From Ignelater luminosus (taxonomy: Eukaryota > Arthropoda > Insecta > Coleoptera > Elateridae), in assembly GCA_011009095.1 (NCBI GenBank), contig VTPC01090412.1:191000-254999 (forward strand): 64,000 bases of DNA. The letters run 5' to 3'. Shown piece after piece: positions 36,568-47,546 of this stretch. The translations under genes and the position numbers were made by a program. A model generated the notes under the pieces. The model was not told where the DNA came from. It searched no databases and saw only the letters and a program-made list of their open reading frames with translations. The first letter of the stretch is position 1, and each line of letters opens with the position of its first letter.

Positions 36568-36702
36568 CAGTGGTTAATAATGGGATTTTTCAAATTCTTT
36601 AGAGGGTAACATTCAACATCTGCAACCGGTTTCGTTCGGAACAGCCTCTGTTCAACGGAATTAATCTGATCATTTGGAGAATCTAAGATTATCTTCTGAA
36701 AC
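36568..36702 (-). CDS. Best-supported internal coding exon, product unknown
   Basis: On the minus strand the segment lies between a tandem acceptor (attgtttttag and, seven bases on, gtttcag) and a strong donor (CACTG|gtgagta). With either acceptor one frame is open: (FQ)KIILDSPNDQINSVEQRL, then FRTKPVADVECYPLKNLKNP and IINH. From the first acceptor it is 135 nt with one leading and two trailing bases; from the second it is 128 nt. Composition is protein-like and less AT-rich than the surroundings. It joins in phase to candidates at 47511-47546 upstream and 11567-11657 downstream. No domain or family is recognised, and no membrane segment is evident. Confidence 0.58.
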
Positions 36703-37516
36703 CTAAAAACAATTTATTTATGTTACTATTGTTACTTTTTAATTTAAGTTTTCAACATTAATTATGTCTTAAATATTAATCATTAATGACGTTAATTAGG
36801 GACCTAAAAGATTTGAGTTTGCATAAGTTTGAATCTTAATGCTTACTAAAATTAAAACGTTATTGTTTGGAATACATTAGAATTTTTAAAAATAGGAATT
36901 TACTAGTATAATACATCAGGTGTTGAAATTATGGTTATTTTTAACAACATCATTTTAATTCCGCTAGCTTTTTAGATAGCCAAACGATTTTTTAACGTTT
37001 CTCTCTAAAAATGATTCCTTTCAATTAATCATCAGATTCCTGTTAGATGATAGAAACCAGTATCGGGTTTGGTAAGCAGCACAAACAAATCTGAGTTATA
37101 TTTAAAAAAATGGCTATAATAAAACAATCACTGAAATTTCTTGAATACGTGCCGATAGTCTTCATTTTCCAATATCAATAAGTTAAAAATGTAAAATAAT
37201 AATTATATACATTAATATACTAACAAGATACATGCATACACAGGCTCGATGAGATTGTCAGTACGAAGTAGTATTTGCTAGTAACAAGAAAATTCAGACA
37301 TTAATAAATTGTGTATGTTTTTGTTTCGAATATTAAACTAACTTTTACAAATAGAAGATTACTAACTCAGAACTAAATAATAAACAGCATTGATCAAATC
37401 AGTTTTAAAAAGACATCTTCCGGTATAAGGACAATTCAAAACTTTGAGACTGTCCAAATTAGCAGTGAGTCTTAGGATAGGTGCTAGAAGAGCTAGATCT
37501 GAAAGTAGACTTAGAC
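36703..37516. other. No gene recognised
   Basis: AT-rich, intron-like sequence upstream of the 36.6-kb exon. Confidence 0.45.
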
Positions 37517-37678
37517 CGGGTTGCACAAAGCTTTGTTAAATGCTTGATCGATTGATCAACCACTTGATCAATTGATTAACCAATTAGAAGAAATGAAATA
37601 TTCAGACTTATACAATCAGATTAGTTAATGAACTGATCAAGTTGATCAATGATCAAATTAATTTTGTGCAACCGAGCT
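37517..37678. mobile_element. MITE of the GGTTGCACAAA type
   Basis: A 162-bp element with inverted ends CGGGTTGCACAAA and, on the other strand, CTCGGTTGCACAAA. It is flanked by a perfect 6-bp direct repeat TTAGAC (37511-37516 and 37679-37684). Both arms continue inward with multiple TTGATCA motifs. Short elements with GGTTGCACAA ends are common in insect genomes. There is no coding capacity. Confidence 0.58.
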
Positions 37679-37875
37679 TTAGACTGGATATTAGAGCAGC
37701 AGGTCATTTTGGTTGGCACAATTTCTCGCCGTTCATTACGTAGCGTATCTACTTACTTAGCAAATTTCTCAGTTTATAAGACCCAAAAACAAGTAACAAG
37801 CATTAAACTTTTGAGTAAAACAGAGATAATGCCAAAGAACTTTCCAGTGTTGGCAATAGACGTACAAATTTTTGG

Positions 37876-38110
37876 TAAGACCCGAGGCAGCACTTGTCAG
37901 TATCTGCTAGTACTGACAAGGGCCTAACAGGACTCGATGATATGTGGAAGGATCCAGCAGTACTTGATAGGATCCGTCAGCACTTAACAAGATCAACAGT
38001 ACTTGGCAAACTAGGGAGTATTTTACTAGAGCTGACTGTACTAAGCCTGCCTAATCGTATAAAAGTAGGATCTGGAAATACTCAGACAGGATCTGGTAGG
38101 GTCTTACAGT
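37876..38110. repeat. Degenerate 20-bp minisatellite
   Basis: The clearest units start at 37950, 37970 and 37990: GGATCCAGCAGTACTTGATA, GGATCCGTCAGCACTTAACA, AGATCAACAGTACTTGGCAA. More diverged units precede them from about 37880. Two 21-bp units beginning GGATCTGG follow at 38068 and 38089. Confidence 0.65.
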
Positions 38111-38455
38111 AGTTACTGTAAAGATAAAATTTCTTTACTGGTTCTTCTCTAATAAATACAAGATGATTATCCATTATGTAGAGAGGCTGTTATGAAGTAC
38201 TGTCTAATACCGCCTAAGTACACCTGTTTATCATCGTAAGTGCTACCAGATTTTGTACAAGTATTACTTTAGAGCCTTCTGAGATTTTGTACACCTACTG
38301 CCACTAGTGAGAGGTCCCCATAGCAAATGCATCGATTTATGCATTTTTAAATTTTAAACTCTTGAATTTTATTAACAAGATCTAGTGTGCATGTCAACTT
38401 TCCTACTTCCTCACCAACATTGCTTGCTCTGCTGTTATCGAATTTATTTTAAGAT

Positions 38456-38475
38456 AATGTAATGTAATGTAATGT
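38456..38475. repeat. (AATGT)n microsatellite
   Basis: Four perfect AATGT units. Confidence 0.85.
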
Positions 38476-38675
38476 TATGATATGGTTCTGTGTATAAAAT
38501 TACTAACACAAAAGAAAATAGCAACGGTAAAGAAAAGTTATTTCATCTTCTCCTACTATATTCACTACAACAACCAATGCAACAACATAACTTTCAAACC
38601 ATCTACTTGAAATTATATACAATTTTTCTGGGTGTCTCTAAGCCCAGCGATGCTGTACAAGTACAATCTCACTTC

Positions 38676-38985
38676 TTTGTTGGGACTGGAAACAAAAGAC
38701 ATTCAAAAACGCCAACTCAGTAATACGACAAGAAAAGTGAGTCAGTTGTAGTCTTTGAAAAGCCAAACATTGAGTAGCACTTTGCTCTCCATGTACCAAA
38801 ATTTCATGTAAATTTGATCTTTATTGGTACTGGACACAACAGGCATTTAGAAACGTCCAGTTAGTACTACAAAAGATGTAACTCAGGTGTTGTCTTTAAA
38901 AACGCAAACATTAAAGAGGTTTTTGCTTCTCATGTAGCATAATTCCTTGCAGAGTTGATCTTTTCTGGTGGTGGGAAACTGCTTC
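38676..38985. repeat. Divergent tandem duplication, period about 143 bp
   Basis: Unit one starts at 38676 (TTTGTTGGGACTGGAAACAA) and unit two at 38820 (TTTATTGGTACTGGACACAA). A third, partial unit starts at about 38962 (TTTCTGGTGGTGGGAAAC). Units one and two correspond along their whole length, at what looks like about two-thirds to three-quarters identity. This may be the remains of a satellite array. Confidence 0.6.
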
Positions 38986-39186
38986 GCATAGAAGAGTATC
39001 AAAATTCCACTATAATTCTGATCCTACTCGTAAAGGTATAATTCTTAATAATTGTGGTATCAAGACAAAACAACCAGTAAATCTGCATCGCAGATAAATA
39101 ATTGTCAGTAAATAAATTCTAACGGTCATATGATGAATATGAGTTTAGCAATATGTGCCACTTAAGCTTTTGTGGGTACATTCACG

Positions 39187-40446
39187 TAGTCAGATCATAA
39201 GTTCTGTCCCAAGATAAAAGCAACACTGCATAAAACAAATGAAATCAAAAAACAAAATTTTATTAGAATATGAACTGTAATAGAACTATGTACACGTCAA
39301 TTGACATTTTATTCGAAATGGCCTCCACGTGCTCGTACACCGGCTTTTAATCTTTGAGGTCAGTCATCTATGGCAGCACGTACCATATTCACGTCAATAT
39401 TAGCCATTGATTTTACCAGAGACGCCTTCACCTGCTTCAAATTCCTGTGGCTTGTAGAGCAGACTTTTTCCTCTAAATGTCTAAAGGGTTAAGATTTAGA
39501 CTTGATGAGGAGCAATCTTCATGTCTAATAAAGTCAATATTTTGGCGACAAAACCATTCTTGCGAAGATTTTGCTTTGTGAGCTGGTGCTGCTAAAAATC
39601 CCAGTGAACATTCTTAAACATAATGGTATTCAGAGACTTTACAATTCTCTCTAAAATGTCTTCTTGATATAATTTAGCCCTAGTTTTCACGTCTTTTTGA
39701 CAAAAATGAACTTGTATGGCCCCCAGATAAGAAACGCCCAACCAAACCATCACAGATGCCTAGTGATGACCTCGTTGAACAACAGGAACCTTTTTGGCAG
39801 CTTCAGAACTGCTATGAGCATACACTGTATCGTTTTGCTTGTTAAACTGTTCTTCGACAGTAAAAATGTTTTCATCTGTGAAAAGAATTTCTCGATGCGT
39901 ATTATCTGCGTACCGCTCTTTCTTTCCTAATTTTCTCTAAATGTGATGTAAGATAGCCCTTTTTTCTACAATAAGCATGAAGATTGAGGTCCTCATTAAT
40001 AGCTCGCCTCAAGGATTCCCTTGACAAATTCATCTGCAAAGCCATCAGTTTCTGTTTTCGTCTAGGATCTCGGCAAATACGAGTTTCAACAGCTTTTATG
40101 ATTGCTGGTGTTCGAATAGTGCGAGGCCGACCAGAGCGTGGTTTGTCAGCAGCAGAGGAGACTTCAGTGTATCGCTTGATAAACAAATTTCTGTTTGATT
40201 TTCAAATTTTTCAATAATTTAAAAATTGTTGTTGCTGAATGCCCACACCTGTGTAAAGCAACTACGGTAACACGATCTTCTTTTTTACCCCACTCCATTA
40301 TTATTTAACGACCTATCACAGAACTGTTGACACCTTTGTATTCTACAATGACAGAACATTAAGTGACATATCTTTATTTGTTTTCAACGGTTACCTAGAT
40401 CGTATAAAAAACAATAAAATCTGGGACCGAAGTTATGACCTGATTA
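39187..40446 (-). mobile_element. Mariner-like DNA transposon, complete ends
   Basis: An element of about 1256 bp (39189-40444) flanked by TA on both sides. The left end GTCAGATCATAAGTTCTGTC matches the right end read on the other strand, ATCAGGTCATAACTTCGGTC, with 19 of 24 positions equal when followed to CCCA. The transposase relic runs on the minus strand between the ends. Size, TA duplication and protein motifs agree with the Tc1/mariner superfamily. Confidence 0.85.
39309..40298 (-). pseudogene. Mariner-like transposase, broken
   Basis: This would encode about 330 residues, the usual length for the family. It starts MEWGKKEDRVTVVALHRCGH (from 40298) and has a helix-turn-helix and linker region with RSGRPRTIRTPAIIKAVETR. 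The catalytic core has LFTDENIFTVEEQF (first aspartate), VMVWLGVSYLGAIQVHFC and AKLYQEDILERIVKSLNT. It ends LKAGVRARGGHFE. The second catalytic aspartate is lost at a stop and frameshift where QQD would stand (followed in another frame by APAHKAKSSQEWF), and the third has become asparagine in LNLNPLDI. At least one further frameshift lies after the N-terminal 45 residues, and there are in-frame stops (for example between GHH and ASVM). It cannot encode an active enzyme. Confidence 0.85.
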
Positions 40447-43312
40447 TGTACAAAAAACAAATGGCACAGAAACTCCTTGCTCTGTTTTTCTGGAACAGAG
40501 CTTACTGCAGCAATATCATTTGTAATATTGCCATTTACTGTTACAAATGTTGATTTCACCCTGTGATAAAATTTATTTGAACCAAGAAATTTGGAAATCT
40601 ACAAAAATGTGTGTTTTTGAAATCTTTGAGTCATCACTTTGACATCCGTATCTTAGTTATTTAATATTGTTCGAATTCTTTTCTTTCCAAAGCTCAAAGT
40701 ACACATAAGTCTTTCTACATGCAGTACAGTGTTCAAATAAAAAAAAGATCGTTTCGAATTACAACGTGTAAATTCTAAGTTTGATAGTCGCATTATAAAG
40801 ATAACACTGTACAGTACTTGCGTTACACCTATATTTTTAAGTATTTCCTTTAAACCTACATGAATGGCTATTTCTTGTAACCTCTATCTTTTCGATTTTA
40901 TCACTCGTATCCCATTTTTGCTGGTTTGGTTTTTTATTTTAAAAAAATCAATTTTTAACCAATTTTTACAACAATCAGTTAACCTACAATCGATTTTTTT
41001 TCTTTTAGGCCTCTGTCTATCGATTTGTTTGCGGAATCCAATTTAGACAATGACAACTCTAAGACTGGTACTTTTTATTTTTTGCTTGATTTGTAACAAA
41101 CTTAAATAATTTAACCTCTAGTTGTAAATTTTTGATTATTATTTTCTGAATTTTATTTATTTTTCAAATCGATTCTTCTGTGTAGTAATTAATCAAATCA
41201 CTCTCTTGATACTTCCAAAAACGTATTATTTCTCGTCAGTTCTGTGTGCTAGCCGATGAGCCTGAAGCTAGAATGTTTCAACACTTGTTATATCCCATCT
41301 GCAACTTTAGAACTGATGACGTAATTCACTATAGTTGTCTAAAGAAACCATCAGTGTTTCTGCCGAACAGCATTTGCTAAGAGAAAAACTTCTGCAAGTA
41401 TTTTGTTTTATTCAAATTATTGTCCAGTGTTAATATTCACACGTTAGTATGACAGTAGGCTCTAGAAACTGTTTTAAATTGCTACAAGTAACATAGTTTT
41501 GTTGGGTTTTAAGTTGAACTAAATAAATAGCGATCAATATAATCCATTACAGCCAAGTATTTTGTGCAAGAAATAACTTTGGCTACTAACGACATCTGTA
41601 CAGAACACCAGGAATAAATTACATAAAATAGTTACTGGCGATCGTCACAAAGTGGGCGGCATCTGGAGCCAAAATTGAATATATCGTGTTAATAAGAAAA
41701 GCATTGCTGTATTGTTGGAGTTATTATGCATATTGTATTTTTGATGTTATATTATGTGATTTAAGTTTGTTAGATTTCTGTCATAGTACATTTTAAAATG
41801 CATATCGAATTTGTCTTTATTTGCCATGTTTATATTCTTTTTCTAAATTCAGTATAAACATTTTCGACAATATCAAAACTAAGGAAAAACTTGACATGCA
41901 TTTCCATTTTCGAAAATTGAATAACTACATATTTCTTTACTCTGAACAACTTTTCTTTATAAACCCTTTTCATAGTTTATGAGGAAAGAACATTTCACCT
42001 GTACCGATCTTAGCTTTTGTACTAGCAGCAACCCTCCCTAGGGCTCTAGATTAAAAGAAAAATACTATTAAAATTCGTTTTAAACCAAACAGAAATTAAT
42101 GAATTATCAAGTTTGGTTTTATTAGAAATCCTTTGTCGTTTACACCTACAGTATCGTCTGTTGTCAATCCCTAGACACACTGTGCGCATGTAATTTATTC
42201 CATTCTTATTTTTACCCGTTTCTTTGACATTTTCTTTTTAATAATTAGTTATATATAGCAGTAAATATTGTAAGTATAACGGATTCAATTCAAGAATTCT
42301 AAGATACTGTTGTTTTTAATTGAAAGTATTTCCTTTCTATCAAATCTATAATCGGTAAAAACGCTTTAGAAACCACTTCGTTTTACATATTTGTAAAACA
42401 TGTGGTTCGTTGTAGACTTCTACCCATTTCGATTTATGTTGTTCTAGTGTAATTCGTTGTTGTACCAATTAGCATTAAGCAAACCCAAGGGATTCATTAT
42501 GTGAGGGTTTCATAGAGGGGCACTGAACACATCAGTAAATGTAGCTGTTTCTATTTACAAAGCTGCAGTTGCAAGCGAATAAATTATGCACTTGCGTTGA
42601 ATCTGCTGCGCTTGTCGCGTATAATAATCGCGCAATTATATAAATACAGTGCGACGAGCATTTAGAGAATACTTTAGTGTAACGATTCATCATAACTTGC
42701 AATGTGGAAATTTACAAAACTTAGTCGTATGAGAATGTCTAATTCTTTGTGGTTAGACGAAATGGTGGGAAACACAAAACAAACAAAGCCATAAATCAAA
42801 ACCGAAGTATTTATAGAGACTATTGAGAGAGTCTAAAATTTTGAAGCAGGAAAAAAACGCTCATTTGTTAGTTACTTATATTAGAATAAAACAATTCTGT
42901 ATTAAAAAATATGATTCCAAATTTTTGGTTAGAATACCATCGTATACAAAAATAGCGATTACATCTAGATACCCATGAAAGGGGAGACAGTTATTTATGG
43001 AACAAGAAATGATATTTATGAGATAGGTTTTAATTCTATTAGCCTATAGAAATCACCTCTGCAAAAACCACATAATAGCAACGAAATAAACTACTGCGAA
43101 ATAAATTTTCAAGATTTAAAAGAAAGAGTGAAACAGTAAAAACCTGTCGACTGCGTAGTATTTTGATTTGAACCTTTTAATATCAACCTTATACAGTTTA
43201 AACAAAGCCATTGAATAATAAAACATTTCCGAAAACAATATAAATTTTCAAAGTGGCAAAGCACTTATGTCGCTTCCTAGTATATGCATCTATACGTATG
43301 GTTTGTAATTAC
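40447..43312. other. No gene recognised
   Basis: AT-rich. A CpG-bearing patch at about 42590-42660 (TGCTGCGCTTGTCGCGTATA) is unexplained. There are no exon or repeat boundaries. Confidence 0.4.
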
Positions 43313-43506
43313 TAGACCTCGGATTTATAAGCATTTTCAAGTGTTTGACGTACAGTAAAACACATACCAAGCTGAATTTACATAGGTTTTCTTCAATGTA
43401 TGAGTCGTATATGATCTTGAGAGTATATACAATTATGTTCTATAAATATTTTTTATAAAGGAACACATAGTTTGAAATTGATAAATGCTTATAAATCCGA
43501 GCCCTA
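43313..43506. mobile_element. hAT-like MITE with perfect 8-bp duplication
   Basis: A 194-bp element starting TAGACCTCGGATTTATAAGC. The other end, read inward, is TAGGGCTCGGATTTATAAGC, so 18 of 20 match. GTAATTAC stands directly on each side (43305-43312 and 43507-43514). An 8-bp duplication and TAGGG-type ends fit the hAT superfamily. There is no coding capacity. The duplication is itself palindromic, so it makes the inverted repeat look longer than it is. Confidence 0.72.
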
Positions 43507-44399
43507 GTAATTACAGATTCTAACCTTTGTAAGAAGAAGCTGACCCCAGTATCAAAATAAAAACAAATAACCTGAAATAAGTGAACATTATAAGAGCTTG
43601 TTTAACATGACAGACAGGAAGATTTCGGTGAAAAGGGTAGGAACCATATCTTACAATTATTATGATAGGTAACGCTTTAAAAATCCCAACCTCTTGTCTC
43701 AATGTCCGATGAAATATATAAAAAATGCGCAACCGAGAATGGAACGACTGCAGGGTTAGCAGCCATTATGTAATCATATAAAAGGGGAACTAGGTAGCGC
43801 AACGCATTTACATAGTAGCAGTGATAGCTGTCCCTCTCTGGTCGTTCGTTATTCTTCTGATGATTCGCTATGGTAATTCCTATTAGTGTACCACAGTTTG
43901 TCAATTTTTTCTAGTAAATCAAAAAAATGTTTTCTGGGACGGTTGCAAATCTTGTTCTATAGTTGAGTCGTTTGCCATCGTATCTTGATGATGGAAGTCC
44001 ACTGTAATTTGTATCAATTTTACTTCAGTCACCTATTCCTAGTCTTAATATTTCTGACGAACGTTCCAAACTAATTCGACGTTTACAGACTGAAATCGTA
44101 TTCAAGTCCATGGGATTCAATTAATCAAAAAATATTATGATAGCTGATATATTGAAAAACCAGAAAATAATGATGTAATCTACGAAGCTAAGCAAAATCA
44201 AAAGATTCGGATTGGCATTTTGGATCTAATGTGAGCTATGATCTATCCTTGGTGTGTCGTAGAAATTAGTTTGGAGATCTCTGATAATATTTGTTTCTAA
44301 TTTAAATAATGAAATTTTATTTTTGAATGAGATTGCTCTATCACATAAAATCTGGTGTCCATGATTACCAAGACCAATTTAGACGGTTGCAGTATTTTT
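43507..44399. other. No gene recognised
   Basis: AT-rich to mixed. The overlapping minus-strand frames at 43.5-43.9 kb are of chance length and lack motifs. Confidence 0.4.
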
Positions 44400-46030
44400 T
44401 CCAAATGAGTATGATATTTGCTACCGGAGTTCGGTGGTAACAGAAATTAGAATAGCTTCGAGTAGCTAGCTCAACTCGCAGGAGAGAGTAGGCCTGCACG
44501 GGGTGACAGATAGCAACTGGGTTCAGCAAATTTGTATATATTTATGGGCGCCAGATTCTATAAACTCGAGGTCCAGAAATATTATTATCTCGAATCACAG
44601 ATAATGTAACTTACCAAACTCGAACTTCCAAATAGGTCTGAAAAAGGGCGAAGGCGGCAAAAATAAAACATTAAAATAGACAATGCAAAATTTAATGTGA
44701 AACAATAATGCAGGTGATACAAAAGAGAGCTGCGGTACAATAATAGTGTTACCCAATAGATAATATAATACAGTAAACACAAAAACATAAATATTCTAGA
44801 CTCTAAGAAATACAAAGTTTCAAATAAAATTTAATAGACTGCGTATTGCGCCCTAAAAAGGAAAGAGAATAAAAATTATCAGCCTAAAAGGCTCAAACAA
44901 ATGAATTAGTAACACAATAATTAAATAAAAATGAACAATAGTATGCTCGTTATAACCAGATACGCGACAGAAACCTAACTGGATAGTTACTGATTAACCA
45001 ATCGTGAACGGTGCCTCCAGGGAGTGCAGGAACCAAAAGAAGTGATCTCAATGCAAAAGTTCAATAAATTTTGACGCACCCCGTATATAGCAGATTTCCA
45101 AAGTTTTTAATATAAAATATCAGGCAACCGAATTTTAATCGCAAAGCTAACAAAAAAAAGAAGGTAAATACGCAATCTGAACAACAACTTATGTTCAAAA
45201 AAACCATAGGAATCTTTGATATCTAGTTTTATTTAATATTAATGCACCCTATATATTGCTAAACTTAGAAACTGTCAACAATCAACAAATGATTCAATAA
45301 TCTACACATAACTCGTATAAATTTTCAAAAATAAAGAAATGATGTCCAACAAAGACCTCGATAACGGAAAATAAATGCAAAGTATTTATCGTCTAATAAT
45401 GAAAAAGGCGATACATATAAAAATTATACTGAAATGGTTTGAAGAAACTATTATCATTCATTTTACACATAAGAAAACAACAAGTTTTACTAATAGTCGA
45501 CAAATACAAAATTGCCCAAGTATTCAGGGAATTTTAGTAACAATTAAATAGCAGATGTCTGATATATCAAACAATACAACGAATATCACGACACACAATA
45601 ATAGGTTAACGCAAAAACGTGAATATCAAACAAATCACACACCTGTACTACAGCGATAACGAAGCTGCATGTACCTTCTGGAGCTGGTAGAACAAGGTCG
45701 AGATGACCCTCCAAGGTAATCGCTAGCTGGCTAGATGGAATGCATGGGGAGAAGTCGTCGAAATTAGAGGACTCGGAGTTATGAAATCCACAGAATCGCC
45801 AAATAGTTTCCTCAAAAGAAAGTCCAAAATAACTCCAATAATGGAAGGCGGGTCCAGCTCCCCAAATACGGGTAGGTTTTACAAAACCCTCAGAAAAGAC
45901 ACCACCACCACGCTAATTTTAAATTTTCGAATACCTTGAATCGGTACGGCAACGACTGCTGTCAAACTTAAAGTCCCCCCAGAATATCAAAGCAAGCAAA
46001 TATTAAAATGTTCCCGCTGCAGTGGGATAT
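44400..46030. other. Unexplained block, possibly an old repeat
   Basis: Two GC-richer patches (44410-44560 and 45650-46027) enclose AT-rich DNA. The right one ends at the near-palindrome TCCCGCTGCAGTGGGA beside ATACAGGGTGG. TGACGCACCCCGTATATAG near 45072 and TGCACCCTATATATTG near 45242 resemble each other. A minus-strand donor-like site (GTACAG|gtgtgtga) lies at 45643. It could be a decayed mobile element of unknown class, or a first exon with its promoter. No terminal repeats were found to decide. Confidence 0.25.
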
Positions 46031-46951
46031 ACAGGGTGGTCATAATCTTATTCGGCAATAAATATAATTTAAATTTAAAAATGCTAAAACAACACGTAAC
46101 ATATTACAAAATTACGATGACGCAGCTCAAAATGTTCTCTTTGGTCACATAAGAATAGTGAAAACTTACAATCGGCGGTTGATCTTTCCAATGCAAGCTT
46201 GAATTGTATACAACTGAACGATTAAAAAAAATGAGAAGAAACGCCGAGATTTTCTAAATCACCAGGAGTTTGGTCAACCTTTCCTTGCAACAGGCAAGCT
46301 GATGCTTCAATTAATTCGATAATTGAGAATTATCCTAGAGTGAATCTGATTGCAACTAAGAGTAATGTAGAGCCAATGCATCACGATTCCAATCTAGTAT
46401 GGCTCTAGTGCCCTAGGGTGTCTGCATTTCTAAGTTTGTTCTTTTCCAGATGACCAAGTCGTTCATTATCTTTGTAACTATACCAAAATCGGCGAACCAA
46501 TACAGTGATCACGTGAAAGTCGCATGGACAGTTGCGCTAGTACCCAACTAAGTTAACGTCCAATTTATACTAGCAAATTTGAATAAAATACCCGCCAAAT
46601 TTAAAATAAGTAGTGTTTAGGTATTCACGTTAAAGTATAATCCAAAAAACAAAATTTACAAACAAAATAAACACAAGAAGTAAAATGAAAGCAAGGGGAC
46701 TTTAGGTTATGTTGGTTTCTGAATATATCGGTATATAACAATGCACTGTTTGGTGGATGTTCACCCCTCCGTGTGTGAAACCGGCTTCAAGCACGTGTTT
46801 TCCAGCCAATTGAAAAAAAGCTTGCATTGATCACGCACTTTTATTTTTATTTTAGTATAGTGTGTCCAACATAATTCGATGTACAGTACCAATGTCACCT
46901 TTCAATAACTGTCATTTTAAATAACAATTTGGCCTACTTATTAACGAATTG
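46031..46951. other. No gene recognised
   Basis: Begins with a CAGGGTGGTCATAATC motif. The rest has mixed composition with no open frame I can place. Confidence 0.35.
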
Positions 46952-47112
46952 GCAAGATGTACAGCTTTTTGCATAAATTAATTATTCAAAGTCATCCTAT
47001 GGGCTCTTAGGGAACAATTTTATGTAATCAGATTTCGTGTATTTGATCAATTCATTCATTAAGAGAATATAATACAACATTATTTATGCAAAAAGCGGTA
47101 CATGCATTTTGC
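46952..47112. mobile_element. MITE, copy 1 of a two-copy family
   Basis: A 161-bp unit. The left arm reads GCAAGATGTACAGCTTTTTG. The right arm, on the other strand, reads GCAAAATGCATGTACCGCTT, then TTTGCATAAATAATG. The right arm shares GCTTTTTGCAT, TAATG and TATATTCTCTTAATGAA with copy 2 at 56014-56260 over about 60 bases. No coding capacity, and no clear target duplication. Confidence 0.55.
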
Positions 47113-47510
47113 TAGCTATTCTAATCCTAGATTAAAAATTCTACATTTTACAGTCATACAAATTCTGTTCAAAAATTGCAAATTACACTTACAATCTACA
47201 AAGCAAATCAGTGGAGCGAGCAAGTCTCTAGGTTGGAATCTTTTACATTAGAAAATATAGTTCAGTAATTTGTTGTATCGGTGCCAAAACACTTTTCCGA
47301 TTATAAATCGCTGTAAATGTGCAGTTAAATCTAAAAGTAAAATATTAGCTAGCATTTTGGCATACCTCATTGCAGGTGCTCATTTCCTCCCTTATTCACA
47401 GCGAGAGCAAGACAAATGTTTTTGTACAGCTTCCGTTATGCCGAGACAATCTTTTTGTTTGTAAATGATTGGGTTCGATTGATCGCAGCAGCAGCACGGG
47501 CTTCACATAC
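47113..47510. other. Open frames on both strands, not resolved
   Basis: At 47380 a good plus-strand acceptor (ggcatacctcattgcag) opens VLISSLIHSESKTNVFVQLP in one frame and a 60-codon run (FPPLFTARARQMFLYSFRYA) in another. On the minus strand the frame from the exon at 47511-47546 reads through. Composition is less AT-rich here, so long frames come more easily. No family is recognised and no strand can be chosen. Confidence 0.25.
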
Positions 47511-47546
47511 CTGTAGTCTGACTGTATATCTGATAAATGACCTTGG
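47511..47546 (-). CDS. Candidate 36-nt exon of the long minus-strand gene
   Basis: On the minus strand an acceptor (ggtggtttacatcag) and a good donor (CTACAG|gtatgtg) enclose C + QGHLSDIQSDY + AG. It completes the CC left by the exon at 53350-53419 and passes AG to the G that starts the longer form of the exon at 36568-36702. The same frame is open upstream to an ATG at 47599 (MSETHSDFLIPNVVVYI), so an alternative first exon starting there is possible. Confidence 0.33.
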
